A stretch of DNA of 64,000 nt from Mycobacterium sp. IS-1742 (GTDB lineage Bacteria; Actinomycetota; Actinomycetes; Mycobacteriales; Mycobacteriaceae), in assembly GCF_001500125.1 (NCBI RefSeq), contig NZ_LQIV01000043.1, positions 62,001 to 126,000 on the forward strand, in the 5' to 3' direction. The notes under the pieces are model-generated. The model searched no databases, was not told where the DNA came from, and worked only from the letters and a program-made list of their open reading frames with translations. The stretch's first letter is position 1; each line of letters starts with the position of its first letter. Both the position numbers and the translations under genes were made by a program. Below, piece by piece: positions 42,575 through 51,400 of this stretch.

Positions 42575-43348
42575 CTATTGCGCCAGGAATCCCCCGTCGA
42601 CGGGCAACACGGCGCCGGTGACGAACGAGGCGTCGTCGGAGGCCAGAAAGGCGATGGCGCGAGCGACCTCGACCGGTTCACCGAGTCGGCCCATCGGGTG
42701 CATGCGCTGGATGTCGGCGAGGTATTCCGAGCCGCCCGGCTCCTCCGGGAGCCGATTGACCCGCTCTGTCCGGATCGTCCCCGGCGCAACGGCGTTCACC
42801 CGGATGCCGCGGTCAGCCCACTCGACCGCCAGGTGCTTGGTCAGGCCGGTGGCGACGAACTTGGCCGGTCCGTAGGCGGCCTGGCGCTTCTGGCCGGCCA
42901 GTCCCGAGATCGAGGAGAGACAGACGACGGCGCCGCCACCGGTCGACACCATCGCTTCGATCGCGAACTTGCACGTGAGGAACATCCCGCGCCCGTCGAT
43001 CGCCATGACTTCGTCCCAGCCGGCGGCCGTCACCTCCGTAGCGTCGCCGAGCGGGATGATGCCGGCGTTGGCGACGAGCACGTCGAGCCGTCCGAACCGG
43101 TCGACTGCGGCCGCGATCATCCGGCGCGCATCCTCCTCGACCGAGACATCGCCGACGACCGTCTCGACGTCGGCACCGCTGTGGCGCAATTCGTCAGCCA
43201 ACCCGAGCAGCGGTTCACGTTGAATGTCGGTCACGATCAGACGTGCGCCCTCGCGGGCGAAGACCTCGGCGGTCGCCCGCCCGATGCCCATCGCCGCCCC
43301 GGTGATCACCGTCGACTTGCCGAGGAGACGTCCAGGTCCTTGAGTCAC
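42575..43348 (-). CDS. Short-chain dehydrogenase/reductase
   Basis: A 257-residue classical SDR: cofactor motif TGAAMGIGRAT, DIQ after strand two (NADH-type preference likely), VANAG, catalytic Ser (CLSSISG), Tyr and Lys (YGPAKF), and the closing PVDGGF. The substrate cannot be told. M. tuberculosis carries an SDR (FabG5, Rv2766c) at this place after the dienelactone hydrolase gene, so this may be its counterpart, though I cannot confirm orthology. Confidence 0.85.
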   Translation of the reverse strand: MTQGPGRLLGKSTVITGAAMGIGRATAEVFAREGARLIVTDIQREPLLGLADELRHSGADVETVVGDVSVEEDARRMIAAAVDRFGRLDVLVANAGIIPLGDATEVTAAGWDEVMAIDGRGMFLTCKFAIEAMVSTGGGAVVCLSSISGLAGQKRQAAYGPAKFVATGLTKHLAVEWADRGIRVNAVAPGTIRTERVNRLPEEPGGSEYLADIQRMHPMGRLGEPVEVARAIAFLASDDASFVTGAVLPVDGGFLAQ

Positions 43349-43423
43349 AGCTGAACAGTGCCAGTGACACAGCGCTTCGGCCGGGGTAATCGGCTGATTC
43401 GTGTCGAGCGACGCGGACCGGGG

Positions 43424-43888
43424 CTAACCCATCAGCCGAGCGGCGACGGTGGCGCCGAGGTTCCAGCACTCCTCGACGTCGGCTTTGGCCGGTTTGCCCG
43501 ATACGACGACGGTCTCGGCGACCCGCTCCCACCCCAGCCCGGCGGTGATGCCGTCGAGGGCACGCTCGGCGCCCTCGGTGCCCTGGTTGCCGTGAAGGTA
43601 GAGCCCGAACGGTCGGCCGGCGGCGGTGTCGAGCAGCTGGTAGTACGACTGGTCGAACGCGTGCTTGAGGGCCCCCGACATGTATCCCAGGTTCACCGGC
43701 GTGCCGAGCACGTAACCGTCGGCCTCCAGCATCTCGACCGGCGAGACGATGAGAGCCTGCCGCCGGACGACCTCCACGCCTTCGATCTCGGGATCGGTGG
43801 CACCGGCCACGACCGCCTCCAGCATCTCCTGGCAATGGGGCGACGGGGTGTGGTGGATGATCAGCAAGCGGGCCGGGGTGGCGGTCAC
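43424..43888 (-). CDS. Flavodoxin-like NAD(P)H-dependent FMN reductase family protein (Rv2771c-like)
   Basis: A 154-residue flavodoxin-fold protein. It begins LLIIHHTPSPHCQEMLEAVVAGA (the FMN phosphate loop) and has ADGYVLGTPVNLGYMSGALKHAFDQSYY, the flavin-binding motif of the FMN_red/flavodoxin_2 class, and a C-terminal GNQGTEGAERAL loop. It starts with GTG 43888, overlapping the stop of the next gene upstream by four bases. Orthologous position next to Rv2772c-dapB. Role unknown. Confidence 0.82.
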   Translation of the reverse strand: MTATPARLLIIHHTPSPHCQEMLEAVVAGATDPEIEGVEVVRRQALIVSPVEMLEADGYVLGTPVNLGYMSGALKHAFDQSYYQLLDTAAGRPFGLYLHGNQGTEGAERALDGITAGLGWERVAETVVVSGKPAKADVEECWNLGATVAARLMG

Positions 43889-44349
43889 GCACCCTCCTGC
43901 AGTTCGACGGCTCTGCGCATGGCGGCGCGCGCCCGGCCCCGGTCACCGGCGTAGTCGTAGGCCCGGGCCAGGCGATACCAGCGGATCCAGTTGTCCGGAT
44001 CCTCCTGCAGTTCGTTGCGCACGGAGTCGAACAGCGCGTCGGCGGCGTCTCGCTCGATACGCCCGGATGGGCGGCGCGGCAGATCGCTGACGTCGAGATC
44101 CATGTCCTGTTCGCGCGCCATCCGCGCCAGGCGTTGATGGGCGAAGCCGGCTTGCAGCGTGCTGACCATGACCCAGACGCCGATCAGCGGCAGGACCAGC
44201 AGCGCGACGCCCAGCCCGATGGCCGCCGGCTCGCCGGTGTCGATGAACGCGAACGCGATCCGGCCGAGCAGCAGGAAGTACACGACCAGCGCGACGCACA
44301 TGAGGCCGATGAGCACCTGGGTGCGCAACGCGCGACGGTCGTCGGTCAT
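43885..44349 (-). CDS. Conserved membrane protein with TPR-like tail (Rv2772c-like)
   Basis: A 154-residue protein with two membrane spans (about 10-32 and 42-64). A cytoplasmic region ends in a single tetratricopeptide-like helical pair (WIRWYRLARAYDYAGDRGRARAAMRRAVEL). Function unknown. It overlaps dapB upstream (44346-44349) and the flavodoxin-like gene downstream, so dapB-Rv2772c-Rv2771c counterparts form one translation-coupled operon. Confidence 0.82.
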   Translation of the reverse strand: MTDDRRALRTQVLIGLMCVALVVYFLLLGRIAFAFIDTGEPAAIGLGVALLVLPLIGVWVMVSTLQAGFAHQRLARMAREQDMDLDVSDLPRRPSGRIERDAADALFDSVRNELQEDPDNWIRWYRLARAYDYAGDRGRARAAMRRAVELQEGA

Positions 44350-45083
44350 GTCAGGTCGAGCAGCGGTTCGATGCCGATGGTGAGGCCCGGACGCTCGGAC
44401 ACCTTCCGCACCGCGAGCAGCACGCCGGGGACGAACGACGTGCGGTCGATGCTGTCGTGCCGGATGGTCAGCGTCTCGCCCTGGGTGCCGAAGAGGACCT
44501 CCTGGTGCGCGACGAGGCCGGCGAGCCGGATCGAGTGCACGGGAATCCCGTCGACGTCCGCACCGCGCGCCCCCTCGATGCCGGTGCTGGTGGCATCCGG
44601 GTTGGGCGGCATGTCTTTTCGTGCGGCGGCGATGAGCTTCGCGGTGCGTGCCGCGGTGCCCGACGGCGCGTCGGCCTTGTGCGGGTGGTGCAGTTCGATG
44701 ACTTCGACCGACTCGAAGAACCGTGCCGCCTGCTGCGCGAAATGCATCGACAGGACGGCGCCGATCGCGAAGTTGGGCGCGATCAGGACGGCCGATTCGG
44801 GCTTGTCCGCGAGCCAGTCCTGCACCTGCGCGATGCGCTCGTCGGTGAAGCCGGTGGTGCCGACGACCGCGTGAATGCCGTTGTCGATCAGGAACTTCAG
44901 GTTGTCCATCACCACACTGGGGTGGGTGAAGTCGATGACGGCGTCGGTCCGGGTGTCGACGAGCGCGCTGAGCGGATCACCGGCGTCGACCCCCGCGGTG
45001 AACGTGAGATCGTCGGCGGCCTCGACCGCCTGCACCATCGTCGCTCCGACCTTGCCCTTCGAACCCAGCACGCCAACCCGCAT
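44346..45083 (-). CDS. dapB: 4-hydroxy-tetrahydrodipicolinate reductase DapB
   Basis: NAD(P)H-dependent second step specific to lysine/diaminopimelate synthesis. The 245-residue protein has the dinucleotide site MRVGVLGSKGKVGATM, the family motifs DFTHPSVV, VVGTTGF and APNFAIGAVL, and the catalytic ELHHPHKADAPSGTA. Length matches the M. tuberculosis enzyme. First gene of the operon, read from the gap that also carries the damage promoter of the DUF222 gene in the other direction. Confidence 0.95.
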   Translation of the reverse strand: MRVGVLGSKGKVGATMVQAVEAADDLTFTAGVDAGDPLSALVDTRTDAVIDFTHPSVVMDNLKFLIDNGIHAVVGTTGFTDERIAQVQDWLADKPESAVLIAPNFAIGAVLSMHFAQQAARFFESVEVIELHHPHKADAPSGTAARTAKLIAAARKDMPPNPDATSTGIEGARGADVDGIPVHSIRLAGLVAHQEVLFGTQGETLTIRHDSIDRTSFVPGVLLAVRKVSERPGLTIGIEPLLDLT

Positions 45084-45231
45084 GCGCTCACCCTAGTAGG
45101 CCGCCCTTCCGCCGCGAAGGTGCGTGTTTGCACCCGATACGCCGTGGGTTGCCCAGCAGTGTGCGCACGCTCGCGGCAATCTCGAAACAACCTGCGCCAC
45201 AGTGGTTTCAGCTGTCACATCGCGGCGGGTT

Positions 45232-45261
45232 TTGTCGGACCCTCGAACTAGTGTTCGAGGC
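45232..45261 (+). promoter_or_regulatory. LexA box overlapping a RecA-NDp-like promoter, possibly leaderless
   Basis: A perfect SOS palindrome TCGAAC-TAGT-GTTCGA occupies 45243-45258, three bases before the ATG at 45262. The same stretch holds TTGTCGGAC (45232-45240), eight bases, then TAGTGT (45249-45254). That matches TTGTCRGTG-N8-TANNNT at seven of nine upstream positions with exact spacing. The -10 lies so close to the ATG that transcription would start at or near the A of ATG, giving a leaderless message that both LexA and the RecA-independent damage activator could control. Confidence 0.75.
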
Positions 45262-46610
45262 ATGGATGGGGACTTCAGCGCAGCGGTCGACCGTCTGCGG
45301 GCGGCGGTCGCCGACCTGCACACCGCCCCCCTCGACGACCTGACCGATCCGCAGGTGGTGGCCGAACTCGACCGCATCAAACACGCCGTCTGGGCGGTCC
45401 CGGCCGTGGAGCACCGGCTCACCGCACGCCTGATCGACGCCGACCCCCACGCTTTGGGCGCCACCTCCATCCGGGAAGTGTTGGCCAACCACCTGCGCAT
45501 CACCCCCACCGACGCCCGCAACCGGATCACCGACGCCACCCAACTCGGCCCGCGCTACACGATTCACGGGGAACGCGTGCAGACCGAGTTGGCGCATACC
45601 GCCGACGCGGTCGCCCGCGGCGACATCGGGGCCGCGCATGTGCGGGTCATCCAGGACTTCATCCGGAAGCTGCCGGTCTGGGTGTCAGCCACCCGCCGCG
45701 ACGACTACGAACGCGACCTCGTCACCCACGCCCTGCAGCTACGCCCGGATCAGTTCAAGCAGGTCGCCGACACCCTGTTGGGGTTCATCGACCAGGACGG
45801 CACCGAACCCGACCACCAGACCCTGCGACGCCGCCGCCACCTCCGGGTGGGCCGCCAACAGGCCGACGGGATGAGCCGCATCGAAGGCTGGCTCACCCCC
45901 GAAGCCCGCGCCCTCTGGGATGTCATCGCCGCCAAATACGCCGCCCCCGGCCAGAATTTGCCCCATGACGACGCGGTCACCGGCCGCGATGACCGCACCC
46001 CCGGCCAACGCCACCACGACGCGCTGACCCGCGCGATGGGCGACGCGATCGCCTCCGGTACTCTCGCCCAGGTCGCCGGCGTACCGGCCGGCATCGTGGC
46101 CACCGCCACGCTCAGCGAGCTCGAACGCGCCGCCGGCTGGGCCCACACCGGCGGCGGCAACCGGATCCCCATGCGCGACCTCATCCGCCTGGCCGGCCAC
46201 TCCCGCCACTACTTGGCGGTGTTCGACGACCACACCGAAGAAATCCTCTACCTCGGCCGCGCCAAACGCTGCGCGTCCACGCCCAACGCCTCGCCCTGTT
46301 CGCCCGGGATCGTGGCTGCACCCACCCCCACTGCACCGTGCCGTTCTACTGGACCGAAGCCCACCACACCGACGACTACTCCCAAGGCGGCCGCACCGAC
46401 ATCGACACCCAAACCCTGGCCTGCCAACCCGCCAACCTGCTCATCGAGAAAACCGGATGGACCACCGTGCGCCCCGGCAACGGCCGCACCCACTGGATCC
46501 CACCCGAACACCACGACACCGGCCAACCGAGAATCAACAACCACTTCCACCCGCAGCGCTACCTCACCGACCCCGACGACGAGAGCGGGGACGACGGAGA
46601 GGCCGCGTAG
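45262..46610 (+). pseudogene. DUF222-HNH endonuclease (13E12-repeat family), broken by a one-base frameshift
   Basis: The N-terminal DUF222 region (from ATG 45262, MDGDFSAAVDRLRAA) runs intact to YLGRAKR near 46269. The HNH part then continues in the +2 frame (RVHAQRLALFARDRG, CTHPHCTVPFYWTEAHH, DYSQGGRTDIDTQTLACQPANLLIEKTGW) and ends at 46610. Adding one C after 46269 restores KRLRVHAQRLAL and a product of about 449 residues. Without it the frame reads a Pro/Thr-rich tail to 46614 and loses the nuclease domain. The family is multicopy in mycobacteria, and several members are SOS-induced. A sequencing error is possible. Confidence 0.8.
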
Positions 46611-47756
46611 CTAGTCGACCTTCTCCTCGACGTCGTCCGGCTTCGCCTGGATACGCGGTCCGTCGTCGGCCTCGAGCTGCTGCACCTCGGCCTGCTGGTC
46701 GCGGGCGAGCAGCACGCGTATCGCGCTGTTGAGGAAGGCGACCGCGGGCACCGCGAGCAGCGCCCCGACGATTCCGGCGAGCACGCCGCCGCCCGCGATC
46801 GCGAGCACGACGGCCAGCGGATGGATGGACACCGCGCGGCCCATCACCAGCGGCTGCAGCACGTGTCCCTCGAGTTGCTGGACGGCCAGGATCAGGCCGA
46901 GGGTGATCAGCGCGTAGACCAGACCCTTGGTCAGCAGCGCGACGATGACCGCGAGGAACCCGGTGACCACCGCGCCGACCAATGGGACGAACGCACCGAG
47001 GAACACCAGCGACGCCAACGGCAACGCCAACGGCACCCCCATGATCGCCAGACCTGTGCCGATTCCCACCGCGTCGACGAGTGCGACCAGGAACGTCGCG
47101 CGCACGTATCCGATGAGCGAGTGGAACCCGGCGCGGCCGGCCCCGCGCACCCGCTCGCGCACCTCGGGCGGGAAGACCTTGGTGACGAAACTGAAGATGT
47201 TGCGGCCGCCGTGCAGCAGGAAGATCAGCGTGAACAGGACCAGCAGCGCGCCGGTGACGATCTCGGTGATGGTTCCCGCGGTGGACAACGCCCCGCTGGT
47301 CAACCGCTCCTGGTTGTTCTGCACCGCCTCGATCGCCGCGTTGCCCGCGTTGTCGATCTGGTCGCGGCTCAGGTTCAGCGGCCCCTCGACGAGCCACACC
47401 CGCAGACCGTCGATGCTGCGGGTGACCTGTTCCCCGAGCGCAGGCATGCCTTCGATGAACTGGCTGACGACGAACGTGAGCAGGCCGCCGACCACTGCGA
47501 TGCCGCTGAGAAGCACCAACGCGACCGCCCCTCCCCGCGGGGCGCCGCGGCGGTCGAGGAAGTCGACCGCCGGCATCAGCAGGGCGGCGAGCATGGTGGC
47601 CCGCGCCACCGGCACGACGATGATCTCCAACTGCCTGATCACCCACAGCACCGCGACGAGCGCGCCGAAGATGATCAGCAGTCGCCACGACCATGCGGCT
47701 GCCTTGCGGACGAGCGGCGACACCGACTGGTCGTCCAGGAACACACCGTCTGACAT
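46611..47756 (-). CDS. AI-2E-family membrane permease (Rv0205-like)
   Basis: A 381-residue member of the AI-2E/UPF0118 transporter family with about seven to eight membrane spans. Conserved features are the first pair of helices (LLIIFGALVAVLWVIRQLEIIVVPVARATMLAALLMPAVDFLDRRG), a large soluble insert (about 115-190) and the paired C-terminal helices around PLVGAVVTGFLAVIVALLTKG. Substrate unknown. ATG 47756 (MSDGVFLDDQS) is the supported start. The frame is open far upstream only because it lies antisense to the flippase gene. Divergent from 47853. Confidence 0.85.
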   Translation of the reverse strand: MSDGVFLDDQSVSPLVRKAAAWSWRLLIIFGALVAVLWVIRQLEIIVVPVARATMLAALLMPAVDFLDRRGAPRGGAVALVLLSGIAVVGGLLTFVVSQFIEGMPALGEQVTRSIDGLRVWLVEGPLNLSRDQIDNAGNAAIEAVQNNQERLTSGALSTAGTITEIVTGALLVLFTLIFLLHGGRNIFSFVTKVFPPEVRERVRGAGRAGFHSLIGYVRATFLVALVDAVGIGTGLAIMGVPLALPLASLVFLGAFVPLVGAVVTGFLAVIVALLTKGLVYALITLGLILAVQQLEGHVLQPLVMGRAVSIHPLAVVLAIAGGGVLAGIVGALLAVPAVAFLNSAIRVLLARDQQAEVQQLEADDGPRIQAKPDDVEEKVD

Positions 47757-47852
47757 GCGACGAGCGTAACCGTCGTCACTGCCCGCTCCCTGGTGACGGC
47801 GCGCCCGCGCAGGCAGGCGAAACCGCGCAGGCACACCGTTACTCTGTAGGGC

Positions 47853-48932
47853 GTGTCCCACGACGCGACGGCGAACGACGCCAAGCGAGGACGGGCCGAC
47901 CCCGACGGATCCACCCGCGTAAAGTACTGGTGGGTCCGCTGGGCGATCATCACCGTCGCCGTCGCCGTGCTCACCGTCGAGGTGGTGCTGGTGTGGGATC
48001 AGCTGGCCAAGGCCTGGAAGAGCCTGCTCTCCGCGAACTGGTGGTGGGTGCTGGCCGCCGTCGTCGCGTCGCTGGCCTCGATGCACAGCTTCGCGCAGAT
48101 CCAGCGCACCCTGCTGCGCTCGGCCGGGGTGCACCTGCGGCAGTGGCGCTCGGAGGCGGCGTACTACGCGGGCAACGCACTGAGCACCACCATGCCCGGC
48201 GGCCCGGTGCTGTCGGCGACCTTCCTCTACCGGCAGCAGCGGCTGTGGGGCGCCAGCCCGGTGGTGGCCTCGTGGCAGTTGGTGATGTCCGGGGTGTTGC
48301 AGGGCGTGGGCCTCGCGCTGCTGGGCCTGGGCGGCGCGTTCATGCTCGGCGCCAGCAAGAACCCGCTGTCGCTGATTTTCACGCTGGGCGGCTTCGCCGC
48401 GCTGCTGGTGCTCGCCCAGGCGGTCGCGAGCCGTCCGGAGCTGATCGACGGCATCGGCGCGCGGCTGCTCGCCCGGTTCAACTCGCTGCGCAACAAACCC
48501 GTCGACACCGGGTTGGCGAAGTGGCGAGAGTTGCTGCAGCAGTTGGAATCCGTGCAGTTGGGCCGCCGCGACCTCGGCATGGCCTTCGGGTGGTCGCTGT
48601 TCAACTGGATCGCCGACGTCGCCTGCCTGGCGTTCGCGTGTTACGCCGCGGGCGGTCACCCCTCGCTGGCCGGTCTGACCGTCGCCTACGCCGCCGCGCG
48701 CGCCGTCGGCACCATTCCCCTGATGCCCGGCGGGTTGTTGGTGGTGGAGGCGGTGCTGGTGCCCGGCTTGGTGTCGAGCGGGATGACGCTGGCCGGCGCC
48801 ATCTCCGCCATGCTCATCTACCGGCTGGTCAGCTGGATCTTCCTGGCCGCCATCGGCTGGGTGGTGTTCTTCTTCATGTTCCGCACGGAGAAGGACATCG
48901 ACCCCGATGCCGTATCCCCCGACCCGAAGTGA
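47853..48932 (+). CDS. Flippase-like integral membrane protein (LPG synthase TM-domain / YbhN family)
   Basis: A 359-residue protein with about eight spans resembling the transmembrane domain of lysylphosphatidylglycerol synthases (UPF0104). Typical elements are ALSTTMPGGPVLSATFLYRQQRLWG and the late GTIPLMPGGLLVVEAVLVPGL, both with the PGG helix break. Such domains move lipids or lipid-linked molecules. The substrate here is unknown. It starts with GTG 47853. Place and orientation fit the Rv0204c locus. Confidence 0.8.
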   Translation: MSHDATANDAKRGRADPDGSTRVKYWWVRWAIITVAVAVLTVEVVLVWDQLAKAWKSLLSANWWWVLAAVVASLASMHSFAQIQRTLLRSAGVHLRQWRSEAAYYAGNALSTTMPGGPVLSATFLYRQQRLWGASPVVASWQLVMSGVLQGVGLALLGLGGAFMLGASKNPLSLIFTLGGFAALLVLAQAVASRPELIDGIGARLLARFNSLRNKPVDTGLAKWRELLQQLESVQLGRRDLGMAFGWSLFNWIADVACLAFACYAAGGHPSLAGLTVAYAAARAVGTIPLMPGGLLVVEAVLVPGLVSSGMTLAGAISAMLIYRLVSWIFLAAIGWVVFFFMFRTEKDIDPDAVSPDPK

Positions 48933-48947
48933 TGAACGTGAACACCC

Positions 48948-49331
48948 ATGCCGACCGTTGACCGCCGCACCACCGCACTCGCCCTGTCGGCCGATCTGGT
49001 CAGCGTCGTGGTGTTCTGCACGATCGGGCGGCGCAGCCACGCCGAGGGACTGACGGTCGCGGGCATCGCCGAGACCTCGTGGCCGTTCGTGGCGGGCACC
49101 GCCGTCGGATGGCTGGCCGCCCGGGCCTGGCGACAGCCGCTCTCGCTCGCTCCGACCGGCGTGATCGTGTGGGTGTGCACGATCGTGGTCGGCATGGTGC
49201 TGCGCAAGCTGAGCGGTCAAGGCGTCGCGGTCAGTTTCATCATCGTGGCGTCACTGGTCACCGCGCTGCTGCTGCTCGGCTGGCGAGGCGTGGCAATGGC
49301 GTTGCGGCGCAGGCAGATTCAACGCAGCTGA
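48948..49331 (+). CDS. DUF3054 membrane protein
   Basis: A 127-residue protein with four predicted membrane helices, matching the DUF3054 family of small actinobacterial membrane proteins (ALALSADLVSVVVFCTIGRRSHAEG start, SWPFVAGTAVGWLAARAWRQP, VGMVLRKLSGQGVAVSFIIVASLV). Function unknown. ATG 48948 begins 16 bases after the flippase-like gene, so cotranscription is likely. Its 3' end overlaps the histidine kinase stop from the other strand by 13 bases. It has no place in the M. tuberculosis version of this locus, as far as I recall. Confidence 0.78.
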   Translation: MPTVDRRTTALALSADLVSVVVFCTIGRRSHAEGLTVAGIAETSWPFVAGTAVGWLAARAWRQPLSLAPTGVIVWVCTIVVGMVLRKLSGQGVAVSFIIVASLVTALLLLGWRGVAMALRRRQIQRS

Positions 49332-50656
49332 GGGTCCACACCCTCGGGCGAGGTGGACACCGTCAGCGTGGCGCGTAACCCGCCGAGTGGGCTGTCCTCC
49401 AACTCGATTGTGCCGCCGTGCAATTCGGCCTGCTGCGCGACGAGCGCGAGGCCCAGGCCAGATCCGCCGGGTGCCGCGGTGCTACCCCGCCGGAATCGGC
49501 CGAGCACCGTCTGGTGTTCCTCGGCGGGCAGGCCCCGTCCGTCGTCGTCGACGACGATGGTCAGCCACCCGTTGGTACGCCGCGCGGTGAGCACCACGCG
49601 CCCGGCGCCGCCGTGGGTGATCGCATTGCGCACCAGGTTGTCGACGGCCAGACGCAGCCCGTCCGGGAACCCCCACACCGTGCCGAGATCCTCGGCGTCG
49701 ACCAGGATCTCGACCTGCGGGGCCGAGCGCATGTTCTCCCGCGCGACGCGGTCGAGGGTGTCGGTGATGTCGATCTGCTCCCGGTCCGCGGCCTGGGCCA
49801 GCTGACCGGACGCCAGCTGTCCCAGGGCGGTGATGATCGCCTCGACCCGGCGCTGCGCGCGGGACAGGTCGGCGACCACCTCGTCGCGTTCGTCGTCGGG
49901 CAGGTCGTGGATCCGCAGCGTGTCCAGATCGGCGCGCATCGCGGTGAGCGGCGTCCGCAGCTCGTGGGCGGCGTTCGCGGCGAAGTCCTGGGCCGCCTGC
50001 AGTGAGTTCGTCGTGGCCTGCTGGGCGGCGGCCAGCCGGCGCAGCATGGCCGACATCGCCTCGGACAGTTCCTCGGCCTCCCGGGCGCCCCGCACCTCGG
50101 GCATCTCGTCGGTGCCGGTGCTCAGCATCGAGGTCTGCTCGGTGAGTTTGCGCAACGGGCGGATCGCGGGGCCGGCCAATAGCCAACCCAGGCCGCCGGC
50201 GATGAGCACCGTCACCAGACCCACCAGCACGTACTCGGGGATGCGGCCACGGCTGAGCAGGATGCTGTCGGCGCGGATGCCGATCGACACCAGCACGCCG
50301 CCCTCCTGCTCGACGACGAGGGTGCGAACCCGGTACTCCACGCCGTTGACCTGGACGGATTCGGTGCCCGGCGGAAGCTTCGGCAGCTGGAACCCGCGCT
50401 GGAACACCACCTGCCCGGTCGACCGGTCACGCCCCGTGGTCAGCACGCCGCGCCGGGGGTCCTGCAGCTGCTCGGGGTACATGCTCGCGTCGACGATCGA
50501 GTCGAGCCGGCGGTCGAGCTGGGCGGCGTCGTTGTTGGCCAGCACCACGGAGGTCAGGATCGTGAACGCCGCCACGACGGCCGACGCGGCGGCCGCGGAC
50601 GCCACGGCGACCCTGGTGCGCAGCGAGGTCGAACGGAGGACGCGGGGCAACCACAC
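49319..50656 (-). CDS. PrrB-like sensor histidine kinase
   Basis: A 445-residue membrane kinase. TM1 (about 17-40), an extracytoplasmic sensor region (about 41-143), TM2 (about 144-164), HAMP, H-box ANAAHELRTPLTAMRADL, N-box DNLVRNAITHG, G1 DDDGRGL and G2 GSGLGLALV are all present. It resembles PrrB. M. smegmatis is reported to have a second PrrAB-like pair near mmpL11, which this seems to match. It starts four bases after the response regulator ends, so the pair is one operon. Confidence 0.88.
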   Translation of the reverse strand: MWLPRVLRSTSLRTRVAVASAAAASAVVAAFTILTSVVLANNDAAQLDRRLDSIVDASMYPEQLQDPRRGVLTTGRDRSTGQVVFQRGFQLPKLPPGTESVQVNGVEYRVRTLVVEQEGGVLVSIGIRADSILLSRGRIPEYVLVGLVTVLIAGGLGWLLAGPAIRPLRKLTEQTSMLSTGTDEMPEVRGAREAEELSEAMSAMLRRLAAAQQATTNSLQAAQDFAANAAHELRTPLTAMRADLDTLRIHDLPDDERDEVVADLSRAQRRVEAIITALGQLASGQLAQAADREQIDITDTLDRVARENMRSAPQVEILVDAEDLGTVWGFPDGLRLAVDNLVRNAITHGGAGRVVLTARRTNGWLTIVVDDDGRGLPAEEHQTVLGRFRRGSTAAPGGSGLGLALVAQQAELHGGTIELEDSPLGGLRATLTVSTSPEGVDPQLR

Positions 50657-50660
50657 GGCG

Positions 50661-51395
50661 TCAGGGCTCGTCCCGCAGCACGTACCCGATCCCGCGGACG
50701 GTGTGGATCACCCGCGGCAGACCGTCGCGCTCGAGCTTGCGCCGCAGATAGGAGATGAACACGTCGGCGACGTTGGTGTCGACGTCGAAGTCGTAACCCC
50801 ACACCAGCTCGAGCAGCCGCTGACGCGACAGCACCACGCCGTTGTTCTCGGCGAGCACCGCGAGCAGGTCGAACTCGCGTTTGGTCAGATCGACCCGTTC
50901 CCCGTCGACGAACACCAGGCGGCGGGCGGTGTCGATGGTCAACGGCCCGACCGTCATGGTGTCCGACGGACGGTCGGAGTGGTGGGCCCGGCGCAGCAGC
51001 GCATGCAGCCGGGCCACCAACTCGCCGAGGTCGAACGGTTTGGTGAGGTAGTCGTCGGCGCCCGCCTCGAGTCCGGCGATCCGGTCGTTGACGGTGTCGC
51101 GCGCCGACAGCACGCAGATGGGGATGTCGTTGCCGAGTGCGCGCAACGCGGTCACCACGGCCACACCGTCGAGTTCCGGCATCTGCACGTCGAGCACCAA
51201 GGCGTCGTGCGATTCGGCCGACAGCAGCCGTAGCGCTTCCTTACCGTTCGCGGCGACGCGTACGTCGAACCCCGAATGCCGCAGTCCGCGCGCGACGGAC
51301 GTGCGGACATCGGGGTCGTCGTCGACCATCAGCACCGTGCGACCGGGGGTGTCCTGCGCTGCGTGTTCGGGCTGCTCCCCGGATTCAGCCCGCAC
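50661..51395 (-). CDS. PrrA-like OmpR-family response regulator
   Basis: A 244-residue regulator: receiver domain with MVDDDPDVRTS, phosphorylation Asp in LVLDVQMPELDG, LSARD and KPF, then an OmpR winged helix (LTKREFDLLAVLAENNGVVLSRQRLLELVWGYDFD ... VDVFISYLRRKLE-like core). The sequence is close to PrrA, but the locus differs, so it is a paralogue. The start is uncertain. GTG 51395 gives a short N-terminus and lies just after the hemophore stop, while an upstream codon at 51446 would overlap that gene. Confidence 0.87.
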   Translation of the reverse strand: MRAESGEQPEHAAQDTPGRTVLMVDDDPDVRTSVARGLRHSGFDVRVAANGKEALRLLSAESHDALVLDVQMPELDGVAVVTALRALGNDIPICVLSARDTVNDRIAGLEAGADDYLTKPFDLGELVARLHALLRRAHHSDRPSDTMTVGPLTIDTARRLVFVDGERVDLTKREFDLLAVLAENNGVVLSRQRLLELVWGYDFDVDTNVADVFISYLRRKLERDGLPRVIHTVRGIGYVLRDEP

Positions 51396-51400
51396 GCCGA

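Noticed and set aside
45115..45140. Short GGTGC/GCACC hairpin upstream of the DUF222 gene
   Set aside because: The stem is only five base pairs without flanking support. It may be chance in GC-rich DNA.
47757..49220. Extension of the AI-2E permease frame to 869 codons
   Set aside because: It runs antisense through the flippase-like and DUF3054 genes and carries no membrane signature. The family starts at ATG 47756.
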